From a virus: 64,000 nucleotides of DNA. The translations under genes and the position numbers were made by a program. Below are positions 1-7,930 of this stretch, piece after piece (position 1 is the first letter of the stretch; every line of letters begins with the position of its first letter). The stretch spans positions 1 to 64,000 of the IMG/VR virus record IMGVR_UViG_3300009169_000021. The stretch is one strand, 5' to 3'. The notes under the pieces are model-generated. The model was not told the DNA's origin. It made no database searches and saw only the letters and a program-made list of their open reading frames with translations.

Positions 1-2
1 AT

Positions 3-1163
3 TTAAAACAAATCTCGAAAATATACAATCTTAATCTTACAGAGATTCCTACAGCTATGACTTTTCCTTTTGGTTATACATATGAACCATGCAATCATGA
101 ATTTGAAGTATTTACAGTTATTCAATCATTAACATCTATAAAAGAAACTATAAATATTCAAAAAGGTTTTGAATTACCTTATGGATTAAATACCACAATA
201 GAATTACCTAAAATAGAAGAAGTATTAAATAAAATAGAATATATACCTTATATATCTTCGAATATATATTCAAGACATATCCCACAAAAATCAAGAATAC
301 AAACACCAGAACAATTTATACAAACTACAGATATATCTATAACATCAGGTAATAGACATAATAATATGCTTGCTATTTGTAGAATAGGGAAAAGAAATAA
401 TTGGACTATTATAGAAATAATAAATACAATAAGAAATTTGGATAAAGGAAGTAATGACCTTAAAAAATGGGATAATAAAACATTAAGCATAATGATTGAA
501 AATATATTAAAATCTTGTACTATAAAACCTATACAGGAAAATAAAATATTATTTCAACCTAAAGAATTTTATTCTAATTTAAAATATATCCCTGAAATGT
601 TATTGCCTACTATTAACTCAGATAAATTTATTAACAGTATTATAAAAAATTGTAATTATAAACAATCTGATCTGAATAGAAAAAAATTCAAAATACTTAT
701 ATCAGAAATGATAGGAGCTATATTCTATGATTCTATCAATGAAAGAAAAAGTAATAAAGAAGAAAAATATCTCATTGGTAAACAATTTTCTAAAGTCTTT
801 GCTTTAAAATTAAAACAGCATTATTCAAAAGAAATTTATAATTTTGATACTTACACTATCATGCATTCTATTTTAAATAAAAGTAATATATTCTCTCAAT
901 ATAAAATAAATAAACGAGGATGGAAATATGATCCTAATAATATATCTTTAAATTTCTGTAAACAATTTGATTTATCTAATAATAAAAATCATTTACTCTT
1001 TAATAATAAAAATAATATAATTATATTATTTATTCATAATTTTATTAAATTTTTATTTAATATAAAATTACTTAAATATATAGTTAAGTTTTTTATTTTT
1101 TATAAGAGTATTCTTAACAATTTTTTACTTATAGAAGATAAATTTTTACTTGATGTAGGATAG
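3..1163 (+). CDS. Primase-like replication protein, C-terminal part (5' end outside window)
   Basis: The frame is open from the first full codon of the window to the stop at 1161-1163, so this is a 3' fragment and the ATG at 57 is probably internal. Counted from that ATG, residues 97-127 begin with SGNRHNNML and continue into a helix ending INTIRNL. This resembles the helical PriCT-like module that follows the catalytic domain in many phage and plasmid primases. The catalytic domain itself is not visible, so the function is inferred from this one region. The last 60 residues are rich in Ile, Phe, Lys and Asn and include a long hydrophobic stretch, which is unusual for a primase. An E-type promoter follows the gene. 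Confidence 0.4.
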   Translation, partial: LKQISKIYNLNLTEIPTAMTFPFGYTYEPCNHEFEVFTVIQSLTSIKETINIQKGFELPYGLNTTIELPKIEEVLNKIEYIPYISSNIYSRHIPQKSRIQTPEQFIQTTDISITSGNRHNNMLAICRIGKRNNWTIIEIINTIRNLDKGSNDLKKWDNKTLSIMIENILKSCTIKPIQENKILFQPKEFYSNLKYIPEMLLPTINSDKFINSIIKNCNYKQSDLNRKKFKILISEMIGAIFYDSINERKSNKEEKYLIGKQFSKVFALKLKQHYSKEIYNFDTYTIMHSILNKSNIFSQYKINKRGWKYDPNNISLNFCKQFDLSNNKNHLLFNNKNNIIILFIHNFIKFLFNIKLLKYIVKFFIFYKSILNNFLLIEDKFLLDVG

Positions 1164-1198
1164 TTTGTAGTATTTTTTATTAAATATTATAAAAAAAG

Positions 1199-1232
1199 TT
1201 ATACTTTTTAAAGATTTTTAATTATATTATGA
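1199..1232 (+). promoter_or_regulatory. E-type (early/middle) promoter-like element
   Basis: The site reads TTATACTTTTTAAAG, then ATTTTTAATTATATTATGA. The same arrangement of a TTATAC-like box and AATTATATTAT core recurs upstream of six other small or replication genes in the window. It lies 26 bases before the ATG of the next gene. Promoter activity is inferred from recurrence and position. Confidence 0.55.
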
Positions 1233-1257
1233 TTAAGAGGTAATAGAGTTATATATT

Positions 1258-1734
1258 ATGGATAGATTAAATAAATATAGAAGACTGTATCAAGAAATGG
1301 CTTATACAAGAGATGAGATTGCACAAGAGATCAGAAGTTCTGATAGAAATAGAAGAGAACACTTAATATTATGTTTTTATTTCCCAAAAAATAGTACTAT
1401 TAAACATTGGAAAAATGAATTACAAGCTGATTTTATGGATATAGCTGATAGAAAATGGAAAAATAATAATAAGTATTTACCAGAAAAAGATTATTTTAAT
1501 AATCTTTGGAATAAGCCTTATGAAAATTTAGATGATTATGAGTTAATAGATAAAACTATAAAGAATTTAATAAGAGAAGATTATAAAATTCCAAAAGATT
1601 GGAAAGATACAAAATATGTTTTAATACAAGCTATAAAAAAATTATATGTTGATATTTCTTTTCACTTATCAAAAGGTAATTTAGAAAAAGATATTATATA
1701 TGATTTAATAGATAAATACATAATTAAGGATTAG
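1258..1734 (+). CDS. Unknown protein, first gene after an E-type promoter
   Basis: A 158-residue soluble, charged, mainly helical protein with no motif I can assign. Residues 33-55 (REHLILCFYFP and then HWKNEL) faintly recall the DUF29 pattern of a His-Leu-rich helix followed by a Trp-containing helix, but this is too weak to use. The ATG follows AAGAGG at about 1235-1240 at a long spacing. The upstream E-type element suggests early or middle expression. Confidence 0.6.
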   Translation: MDRLNKYRRLYQEMAYTRDEIAQEIRSSDRNRREHLILCFYFPKNSTIKHWKNELQADFMDIADRKWKNNNKYLPEKDYFNNLWNKPYENLDDYELIDKTIKNLIREDYKIPKDWKDTKYVLIQAIKKLYVDISFHLSKGNLEKDIIYDLIDKYIIKD

Positions 1735-1763
1735 TAAAACTATATTTAAATACGGAGTACATA

Positions 1764-2165
1764 ATGCAAGAAAAATGTAAGATCTGTGAGCAGGTAAATT
1801 GTTTCATGAAGGATCTTCTTGATAGGACTATTAAATGTCAAAAAGAAATAGACGATGAGAAAGGAATGGAAAAACAAAAGTTTCAGTTTGAGAATGATGA
1901 ACAGGCAAGATATTATGGAAAATTTTTAAAAGACTATTATGGTATAGAAATAGAAGAATGGATAAGGCTTATGAAATTACCTAAAAATAATTTCATCCGC
2001 AAATCAGAACTTCAACAGCTTGTTAATGAAGTGGAAGATATGATTGAAATGTTTAATAGAATAGTGGAACCTGTTAGTCAAATAAATGTAAAATCTTTTC
2101 AAATTCTTATTAAGGGCTTTCAAACTCTGAAAAAAGAAGTTAATAGACTTGGAGGAAATGTATGA
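1764..2165 (+). CDS. Paralogue family protein with N-terminal Cys cluster and KSELQ motif
   Basis: The 133-residue protein starts with a short cysteine cluster (CKICEQVNC, residues 5-13) that could bind a metal. The middle has FQFENDEQ and the C-terminal half has the motif FIRKSELQQLV followed by EVEDM. The protein encoded at 16465-16947 has the same order: N-terminal cysteines, FVFENEEQ, LIKKSELQ, and VENMY. The two are therefore paralogues within this genome. The function is unknown. The start follows ACGGAG at about 1752-1757, a good ribosome binding site. Confidence 0.7.
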   Translation: MQEKCKICEQVNCFMKDLLDRTIKCQKEIDDEKGMEKQKFQFENDEQARYYGKFLKDYYGIEIEEWIRLMKLPKNNFIRKSELQQLVNEVEDMIEMFNRIVEPVSQINVKSFQILIKGFQTLKKEVNRLGGNV

Positions 2166-2251
2166 CAATATTAAATTTTGTAATACAAAAAGTTTCATTT
2201 GATTGGGGATGGTATACAGGAGATATTTTTTCATTGATAAATATAGGGTAA
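2162..2251 (+). CDS. Possible 29-residue peptide
   Basis: An ATG overlaps the stop of the previous gene (ATGA), opening a 29-codon frame that ends at TAA 2249-2251, just before the next gene. The overlap matches the packing seen throughout this genome. There is no recognisable motif; the peptide is aromatic-rich and has no charged helix. Coding status is uncertain. Confidence 0.25.
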   Translation: MTILNFVIQKVSFDWGWYTGDIFSLINIG

Positions 2252-2256
2252 AGTAA

Positions 2257-2550
2257 ATGAAATATAGGGTAATATTTCGAATTTCATTATATAAAAAAGA
2301 TTCTCCAAGTGAATTGTTTCGGGATATAAAACTAGATTATCATATACGTAGTATTTGGATTCCTCAAACATTAGGGGATCAAGTGTGGATGGGTTTTGAA
2401 TTTAAAAATGAATTAGATAAATATAAATATATTAAACAAATTGAAACTTACACATGGAATAATCCAGAACCATTTAATCCAAGTAATATAGAAACATGGA
2501 AATTGATAGATTATATGATGACTGAAGAACAGATATCATTATGGTTATAA
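2257..2550 (+). CDS. Unknown small protein
   Basis: A 97-residue protein with many aromatic and charged residues and no assignable domain. It contains no signal peptide or membrane segment. It lies in the run of small genes following the E-type promoter at 1199-1232, in the same direction and with short gaps, so it is probably co-transcribed with them. Confidence 0.6.
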   Translation: MKYRVIFRISLYKKDSPSELFRDIKLDYHIRSIWIPQTLGDQVWMGFEFKNELDKYKYIKQIETYTWNNPEPFNPSNIETWKLIDYMMTEEQISLWL

Positions 2551-2566
2551 TTCTAAGGAGAATGAT

Positions 2567-2770
2567 ATGAGTAAATGGAAAAAATATCCAGATAATATTC
2601 CAGAACCAAATAAAACATTAAAAGTAATTCATTCAGATAGATATGAAGGTTATGCTTATCTTTGTGGACACTGTAAAAAAGAATGGAGATGTGTTATATT
2701 GGGTGGAGGACTTGCAATAGATGTAATTAAATGGGGTATCATGTTGATTAACTTAATCCCCTTATTATAA
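2567..2770 (+). CDS. DUF551-like small protein
   Basis: The 67-residue protein begins SKWKKYPDNIPEPNKTLKV, which matches the opening Trp, Pro-rich loop and strand of the phage DUF551 family. It has a CGHCKKEW cysteine pair at residues 33-40 and ends in IKWGIM, where DUF551 proteins usually have an HWMPL-type ending. A clearer DUF551 member is encoded at 31621-31830. The start follows AAGGAGA at 2554-2560. The function of the family is unknown. Confidence 0.5.
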   Translation: MSKWKKYPDNIPEPNKTLKVIHSDRYEGYAYLCGHCKKEWRCVILGGGLAIDVIKWGIMLINLIPLL

Positions 2771-2782
2771 GCATTATAATAC

Positions 2783-2800
2783 TTTTCTACTAATATAAAA
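2783..2800 (+). promoter_or_regulatory. L-type (late) promoter-like element
   Basis: The sequence TTTTCTACTAATATAAAA lies 30 bases upstream of the ATG at 2830. The ACTAATATAA core recurs upstream of the portal, tape measure, chaperone, tube, baseplate and acidic scaffold-like genes on both strands. It marks the beginning of the first + strand virion block. Confidence 0.6.
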
Positions 2801-2829
2801 AAATATATAATTAGAGGAGAATTATAATT

Positions 2830-3369
2830 ATGGCTGTACAATCGTTTCGTAAGGAATATACATATCGATATAAACTAACAGAAAAATGTATAAGTGATTC
2901 AATGCAAATAGCAGGAATAAATCTAACAAAAGATTGGATAGATTTTAAAGTAGTGAAAGAAGTACTTAATTCCTTTATACACACACCAGCAAATCTTTCT
3001 GGTATACTAGACTTTGAAAAAAAAGATCTACTTACAAATGAAATAGTTCAACAATCACAATGGGAAGGAGATATACCTGAAATAATTTCAAGAGAAACTC
3101 TATATGCAATGGAAAGACATGAACTTGTCCCTATAGCAAAATATTATCTTATAGATTGTGTAAATAAAGATGCTAAAATGTTAGTAAAACTTATTATAGA
3201 CTTTCAAACTAAAAGAATAGAAGATGAACAATCTCAATTAAAATTAGAAAAGGATATTATAAAAAAAGAAAATATAGAAAAAGAACTTACTAATAATAAA
3301 TTAACTGAAGCTATTTCTGATGATGTAGTAGAAAGAAATAATGGTTTTTTTGGATTTGGTAGAAAATAG
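2830..3369 (+). CDS. Unknown protein opening the late + strand block
   Basis: A 179-residue protein preceded by an L-type promoter and GAGGAG at 2814-2819. The C-terminal third is a long charged helix rich in Lys and Glu, followed by a tail ending in FFGFGRK. No family was recognised. It heads a block of genes leading to an Ig-like virion protein and two zincin-like proteins, so a virion or assembly role is likely but not shown. Confidence 0.65.
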   Translation: MAVQSFRKEYTYRYKLTEKCISDSMQIAGINLTKDWIDFKVVKEVLNSFIHTPANLSGILDFEKKDLLTNEIVQQSQWEGDIPEIISRETLYAMERHELVPIAKYYLIDCVNKDAKMLVKLIIDFQTKRIEDEQSQLKLEKDIIKKENIEKELTNNKLTEAISDDVVERNNGFFGFGRK

Positions 3370-3378
3370 AGGTTTATT

Positions 3379-3492
3379 ATGATTGATAAAAATAAATTCA
3401 AAGAAAGTCTTACTCATCCAAAATTACCTAAAATGACTTTAGAAAAAATAGTTTCAATGGAGAGTACTATTACAAATTTCATCACTAAATAG
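3379..3492 (+). CDS. Small 37-residue protein
   Basis: This frame starts at ATG 3379, 8 bases after AGAGG, and ends at TAG 3490-3492. The product is a basic, probably helical peptide (FKESLTHPKLPKMTLEK at residues 7-23). It fills most of the gap between the two neighbouring late genes and has its own ribosome binding site. No function can be assigned. Confidence 0.5.
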   Translation: MIDKNKFKESLTHPKLPKMTLEKIVSMESTITNFITK

Positions 3493-3502
3493 GTATAATA
3501 TT

Positions 3503-3880
3503 ATGAGTAATAATTTTCTTGAAGATTGTATATTAGAATGGGGAATAAAAGCATCTATTATAAATAAAACTTATAAAGAAGCATTATATGAAGCTAATCA
3601 TTTTAATAAAAAACATGATCTATCTTACATAAAAGAGTGTATGTCTATTATACTTGATAGAGGTCATTCACTTTTTGTAGATAAATTTATAGAATCTAAA
3701 CACTATAATCTAAAAAAATTCATTGAAGAACTATATGATGAACCTGTTTCAGAAGAGATCATGTCCACTGATTTTGCTCCTGATTCAAAGCCTCAAGGTG
3801 GACATAAATATTATACAGATATGGAACTAGTTGTATCAGATGAAAATCAAGATGAAAATAATAGAGAGGCTTCAATCTAG
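3503..3880 (+). CDS. Unknown protein of the late block
   Basis: A 125-residue protein, helical over the first 85 residues with a polar, acidic C-terminal tail. No motif was recognised. Its TAG stop overlaps the GTG start of the next gene by one base, which suggests translational coupling to the zincin-like protein that follows. Confidence 0.65.
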   Translation: MSNNFLEDCILEWGIKASIINKTYKEALYEANHFNKKHDLSYIKECMSIILDRGHSLFVDKFIESKHYNLKKFIEELYDEPVSEEIMSTDFAPDSKPQGGHKYYTDMELVVSDENQDENNREASI

Positions 3881-4620
3881 TGCAAAGATATACTCCATTT
3901 TTTAATGATATTTTTTCTATTCCTAGTATATCAGATAAAACTTTTAATGAAGCTGTTTTTAGAACAGACAAATATTCTAAAATTTTATATGATTATATAG
4001 GAAATATTATAGAAGAGAATAAAAATTCAATTTTAAAATATGATTATCAAATTTGTTCTTTATTAACATCTAAATTTAATAAATATAATATTATTTTTGT
4101 ACCATCTGGTACATACAAGAATAATGGTATATTATCTGGAATAAATGAAATGGATGCTGGTACTAATTCTTTAATAATTAGAATATCTTGTGCTTTAAAT
4201 ATTGGGGAATTATTCAAGAATAAAAATTTACAGCTATATTTTTTAAGAGATTTTAAAGAATTGATTTCTCATGAATTAGTTCATAGAGCACAATATATAG
4301 GGGTAAAGGATATAAAACTTGAGAAAGATATAAATAAATATTTTCCTCAAAATCCACCACCCAAATATTATAAAATGAAATTTGAGATTATGGGATATGC
4401 TTGTCAAGTAGTAGAGGAATTGAGAATAAAAGGATTATCCGATGAAAATATTTTATCTTTTATAAAAAATAGAGAATCTTTTAAAAATTATAATTGTAAT
4501 ATATATGATTTTTATTTAAAGAATTTTAAAAATACCAAAACTTTTATGAAATTTACAAAGTATATATATGAATATTTAAAAGGTGATTTATCAAAAAATA
4601 TTATAGAGATAGGTAAATAA
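3880..4620 (+). CDS. HExxH zincin-like protein with N-terminal tag
   Basis: The 246-residue protein has SHELVHRAQ at residues 130-138, the HExxH zinc-binding helix of zincin metalloproteases. About 40 residues later comes FEIMGYACQVVEEL, whose first Glu could be the third zinc ligand. A paralogue with the same layout is encoded at 6218-6934 (GHEVVHRLQ, then KEVMAYAWQIV). The N-terminus MQRYTPFF matches those of three neighbouring proteins and resembles a capsid-targeting tag. The start is GTG, overlapping the previous TAG. A peptidase role inside the prohead or virion is plausible; it is inferred from motif and context only. Confidence 0.65.
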   Translation: MQRYTPFFNDIFSIPSISDKTFNEAVFRTDKYSKILYDYIGNIIEENKNSILKYDYQICSLLTSKFNKYNIIFVPSGTYKNNGILSGINEMDAGTNSLIIRISCALNIGELFKNKNLQLYFLRDFKELISHELVHRAQYIGVKDIKLEKDINKYFPQNPPPKYYKMKFEIMGYACQVVEELRIKGLSDENILSFIKNRESFKNYNCNIYDFYLKNFKNTKTFMKFTKYIYEYLKGDLSKNIIEIGK

Positions 4621-4621
4621 T

Positions 4622-5659
4622 GTGCCTGTAAGATATTATCAAGATTCGGTTTTTTATCCTTATGCAGTAGAGGCTGTTCTTAACAGAATAAAATTATATT
4701 TTTGTAATATGATATATCCTACTGAAGATTATGCAACACAAAGCTCAAAAAGATTTATATTAGCAGATGTAAGTGATGATGGAAATGCAATACGAAGAAG
4801 TATTGACGTCTTTAAAAATTCACAAGGAACTTTTCCATTTACAGCTTACAATATATCGGACGACGCTCCTTTGGATTATCGCTCACATTTACAAGTATCT
4901 GGTTCTTATTATTCAGAGTTAGTAAATGCTTACATAAGTTTTGTTCCAATGAATTTAGATATCCCTATGACTACATACTATACTACTCCTTATGATTTCT
5001 GGAGAGCGATGTCATTTTTTGCCGTTGATGAGGCTTCTTTAACAAGACTAGATGTTCCCCTAATTATAAATGGAGTTGAATGTTATTTTACTATAGATTT
5101 AGCATATACTACTGAACGAGGACAATTAGCTTGGGATATTGAGCAATATTTTTCAGTAGGTCGTATATATCCTTTAATACATAATATAACCGTTAAATGT
5201 GCTTATATAGTTCTAGCTAATAATAATAATGGTGATAAATTTACAGGAACTCTTGTTTATCCAGTTGATGATATAATATTTTACCTAAAGAGATTAGATG
5301 ATGCTAAGAATCTTGATCAAAATCCAACTATAGATACAGCATATTCTCCAGATACTCCTGCTGTAATATCCTCAATACCTTTAAGTGGTGCTACTGGAAT
5401 ATTAACAACATCTTCTATAGTATTAACTTTTAATAATTGTATGAATGAAACATCTGTTATAAATGCTCTTGATATAGTTCCTTATATGGATAAAGATATG
5501 ACTTTTGATATGTCATCTAAAATACTTACAATAACACCTAGATCTAATATGACAGTTTCTACATCATATAACATACTAATAAACGATACTGCTAAGGATG
5601 GTAATGGATTATTTTTTGAAACTGATTATAACCTAACTTTTACAACTGGTATATTATAA
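4622..5659 (+). CDS. Virion protein with C-terminal Big_5 (SbsA-type Ig-like) domain
   Basis: The 345-residue protein starts at GTG 4622; the overlapping ATG at 4620 runs into a stop after three codons. The last 100 residues have the pattern of the Big_5 Ig-like fold: VISSIPLSGATGI, a strand VLTFNNCMNET, LTITPRSNM, then YNILINDTAKDGNG, and an ending FTTG. The first 240 residues are beta-rich and unrecognised. Ig-like domains of this type are common on phage head, neck and tail surfaces, where they are thought to help weak surface binding. Its place between the two zincin-like genes supports a structural role. Confidence 0.65.
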   Translation: MPVRYYQDSVFYPYAVEAVLNRIKLYFCNMIYPTEDYATQSSKRFILADVSDDGNAIRRSIDVFKNSQGTFPFTAYNISDDAPLDYRSHLQVSGSYYSELVNAYISFVPMNLDIPMTTYYTTPYDFWRAMSFFAVDEASLTRLDVPLIINGVECYFTIDLAYTTERGQLAWDIEQYFSVGRIYPLIHNITVKCAYIVLANNNNGDKFTGTLVYPVDDIIFYLKRLDDAKNLDQNPTIDTAYSPDTPAVISSIPLSGATGILTTSSIVLTFNNCMNETSVINALDIVPYMDKDMTFDMSSKILTITPRSNMTVSTSYNILINDTAKDGNGLFFETDYNLTFTTGIL

Positions 5660-6199
5660 ATGGCAGAATCAATAATAGATAAACTTTCTAAATCATTATC
5701 ACCTATATATAGACAACTCCAAGATTTCAAAGTTGGAATTTTATTAGGAACATCTATAAAGGTATTAAGAATTTCTACGTCTACTCCAGATGTAATGGGA
5801 GAAACACAAGAAACTCTTATAAGTTCAGTATTAGATAATGTTATAATTACTCATCCTTATGCAGGAAAAGTTCAAATATTTGAAAGCTATTCAGATATCA
5901 CTAAACAAGTTTCCGGGGGAAGTATTGACGTCTGGGACATACTTCCAATCAATATGCAAGTACTTTTTACTGGTGACTTTACTACTGAAGCTATATCAGT
6001 AAAAAGAGGGGATCTAATTATAGAGATACTCAAAGATGGAAAAGGAAATAAACTACCTCTTATTATGCAAATAGAAAAAGTCTTTGGAGCTTTTTTGGTT
6101 AAAAATCTTGTAGCAAGAAATTATGAATTATCTCTTTATAGAGGACAATTAACTTCTGCTATACAAAATGCACTTAATGTTTTTCTTTTAGAAAGTTAA
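5660..6199 (+). CDS. Probable virion protein, unknown family
   Basis: A 179-residue protein that starts one base after the stop of the Ig-like virion gene. The N-terminal 25 residues look like an amphipathic helix; the remainder is beta-rich with small polar residues, as in many connector or tube-completion proteins. No specific family could be named. Tight linkage to its upstream neighbour suggests that the two act in the same structure. Confidence 0.55.
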   Translation: MAESIIDKLSKSLSPIYRQLQDFKVGILLGTSIKVLRISTSTPDVMGETQETLISSVLDNVIITHPYAGKVQIFESYSDITKQVSGGSIDVWDILPINMQVLFTGDFTTEAISVKRGDLIIEILKDGKGNKLPLIMQIEKVFGAFLVKNLVARNYELSLYRGQLTSAIQNALNVFLLES

Positions 6200-6217
6200 T
6201 ACGTACTAGATAATTAA

Positions 6218-6934
6218 ATGAAAAGATATAAAAGAAAATTTGAAGATCAAAGTACTGATAAAGAATCTATTATGGAATATACTTCTAAGATGTATGAGAT
6301 GGTATTACATCCTAATAATTATGTAAATTTAATGAAAGACAAATTAAATTTATTTTATAATAAAAATGATTTTATGGATTTAAAAGATTTGATTATTTCT
6401 TTAAACAGTTATTTTTTAAATGAAAAAATAGAATTTAAAAAATCACCTTTAGTAGAACCTTTTGGTAATGGTTTATTAAAAGGTGGCTATCAACCTAAAA
6501 CAGGTACAATATATCTATTCTATGATAATAATATAATAGATAGTTTTAAATTACAAAATAATAAAAATTTAAATACAGATTTTAAATGGTTTCTTGAAAC
6601 TTTTGAAGAATTACTTGGACATGAAGTAGTTCATAGACTACAATTTTTAAAAGACAACATAAAAAAAATTGGTGTAATGTCTGACAAAAATGAAAAAGAA
6701 TACTTAGCTCAACCGAAAGAAGTAATGGCTTATGCATGGCAAATAGTCCAGACATTTAAAATGTATAAATATGATAATGAGTTTATTAGATTTATATTAA
6801 AAGATAGAGAAGATACAGAATCATTAAAGAATATAAATTATATCCCCATGTTCAAAAAATATTATAATTATTTCCCTAAAAATTCCAATGTTATAAAGTT
6901 ATTATATAAGTACATATATTTATATACAGAATGA
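6218..6934 (+). CDS. Second HExxH zincin-like protein with MKRYK tag
   Basis: The 238-residue protein has LLGHEVVHRLQF at about residues 134-145, an HExxH motif, followed 30 residues later by KEVMAYAWQIV, whose Glu may be a third zinc ligand. The layout matches the product of 3880-4620, so the two genes are diverged duplicates separated by two virion genes. The N-terminus MKRYKRKFED fits the shared tag of this block. Catalysis is inferred from the motif; alternatively one copy may be inactive and structural. No strong ribosome binding site was seen before the ATG. Confidence 0.65.
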   Translation: MKRYKRKFEDQSTDKESIMEYTSKMYEMVLHPNNYVNLMKDKLNLFYNKNDFMDLKDLIISLNSYFLNEKIEFKKSPLVEPFGNGLLKGGYQPKTGTIYLFYDNNIIDSFKLQNNKNLNTDFKWFLETFEELLGHEVVHRLQFLKDNIKKIGVMSDKNEKEYLAQPKEVMAYAWQIVQTFKMYKYDNEFIRFILKDREDTESLKNINYIPMFKKYYNYFPKNSNVIKLLYKYIYLYTE

Positions 6935-6941
6935 GGATTAA

Positions 6942-7238
6942 ATGAAGAGATATAAACCCTTTAAAGAGACGGTAAAAACTATTGAAGAACTTTTTCATGG
7001 AACTGAATTTGTAGTTAATTTCTATATAAGAACTTCTCCAGAAGATAAAGAAAAATTAAATATGATTGATTGTGTAGATAGTATCAAAGAATATTCTAAA
7101 AACCAAGCAAATTTAGTTATAAAAGTTGTATGTAAAGGATATGATCATATTATTCAAGTGAATAGAGAAATAACAAATATTATTGGTAAAAACAATATCA
7201 TTAAGATAGAAATGATAAATCCAGATTTCTCAATATAA
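6942..7238 (+). CDS. Small protein with MKRYKPF tag
   Basis: The 98-residue protein begins MKRYKPFKE, the clearest copy of the shared N-terminal tag in this block. The rest alternates strands and helices without a known motif. It lies 7 bases after the second zincin-like gene and is preceded by GAGGA. If the tag is a capsid-targeting sequence, this would be an internal head protein. Confidence 0.6.
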   Translation: MKRYKPFKETVKTIEELFHGTEFVVNFYIRTSPEDKEKLNMIDCVDSIKEYSKNQANLVIKVVCKGYDHIIQVNREITNIIGKNNIIKIEMINPDFSI

Positions 7239-7258
7239 TAAATAATTATTAAAATTAG

Positions 7259-7276
7259 TAATACTAATATAAAAAA
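7259..7276 (+). promoter_or_regulatory. L-type promoter-like element
   Basis: TAATACTAATATAAAAAA lies about 30 bases before the ATG of the acidic protein gene, followed by the leader box AAGAGGTATA at 7291-7300. The core is the same as that of the other L-type sites. TTAGTAATACTAA at 7255-7267 forms a short palindrome over the left half of the site. Confidence 0.6.
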
Positions 7277-7306
7277 TGATAACAATCTAAAAGAGGTATA
7301 AAACCG

Positions 7307-7780
7307 ATGAAAAAATTCCAACCTTACAAGCCTTTATTTGAACAAGAAAAATCTCCTAAAGATACTAAAAAGAATCTTGAGAGAGCATTAAAAGAGCTTT
7401 ACAAAATTAAAAAATCTCTAAGAAAAATGAAAGAAGAAGATGAAATGGATGCTTCTACAATAGAAGATACTGTCGATTCAATTAGCGATATAGTATCTAA
7501 TGTTATTGATGAAGTAGGCGCAGCTTCTCCTGTAGTAGATACTCTTATTGATGCAGCTAAAACACTTGATTCTAGTTCAGATGAAGAAGAATTTGATTTT
7601 GAAGAATCAGAAGACGATGATGAAGATGATGAAGACAAAATGGAAGAATCAGATGATGAAGACGAAGATGATAAAGAAGAAGTAAAAGAAGCTGATGAAG
7701 ATTCTGAAAAAGATGACAAAGAAGATGAAGATGAAGATGAAAAGAAGGCTGAAGCTTGTAAAAAACCTAAAAAGAAGTAA
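7307..7780 (+). CDS. Acidic scaffold- or prohead-core-like protein
   Basis: The 157-residue protein starts MKKFQPYKPLFEQ, a member of the shared tag family; LFE followed by Q would also fit a T4-type prohead protease cleavage site. Residues 20-80 are helical. From about residue 90 the protein is almost entirely Glu, Asp and Lys, with runs such as EDDDEDDEDK, and it ends in PKKK. T4-like prohead core proteins are also small and highly charged. This composition and its late promoter support a core or scaffold role, but there is no direct family match. A strong terminator follows. Confidence 0.55.
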   Translation: MKKFQPYKPLFEQEKSPKDTKKNLERALKELYKIKKSLRKMKEEDEMDASTIEDTVDSISDIVSNVIDEVGAASPVVDTLIDAAKTLDSSSDEEEFDFEESEDDDEDDEDKMEESDDEDEDDKEEVKEADEDSEKDDKEDEDEDEKKAEACKKPKKK

Positions 7781-7795
7781 TAATTAGTTAATAGT

Positions 7796-7836
7796 CAGTC
7801 TAGTATTATAATAGATACTAGACTGATTTATTTTTT
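7796..7836 (+). terminator. Rho-independent terminator
   Basis: A perfect 11-bp stem (CAGTCTAGTAT, 7796-7806, with ATACTAGACTG, 7815-7825) encloses an 8-base loop and is followed by a T-rich tract. It ends the late block that closes with the acidic protein gene. Confidence 0.8.
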
Positions 7837-7913
7837 AAAACCTTAGATAGATTTGACGGTTGATAAGATGTAAGAAATCTTACCTTTCTTATATTTTCTA
7901 AGGTTTTAAAAAA
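7831..7913 (+). other. Long inverted repeat, possible structured RNA
   Basis: A perfect 17-bp inverted repeat joins 7831-7847 with 7897-7913 (TCTAAGGTTTT is the core of the right arm). The 49-base interior contains two mutually exclusive hairpins: TAAGAT (7864-7869) with ATCTTA (7877-7882), and GTAAG (7870-7874) with CTTAC (7879-7883). It starts in the T-tract of the terminator and ends just before an L-type promoter and the homing endonuclease gene. It could be a small RNA, a second terminator or a mobile-element edge. Its role is unknown. Confidence 0.45.
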
Positions 7914-7930
7914 TATATTTTATTTTTGGA

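Noticed and set aside
7399-7719. A 106-codon serine-rich frame on the minus strand
   Set aside because: It is the mirror of the Glu/Asp-rich gene on the + strand (GAA/GAT read backwards gives TTC/ATC and shifted TCA/TCT codons), has no ribosome binding site and no promoter.
7831-7913. Stem structure considered as a tRNA or group I intron
   Set aside because: It has no T-loop consensus, no anticodon arm of proper size and no CCA end; the interior is far too short for an intron core.
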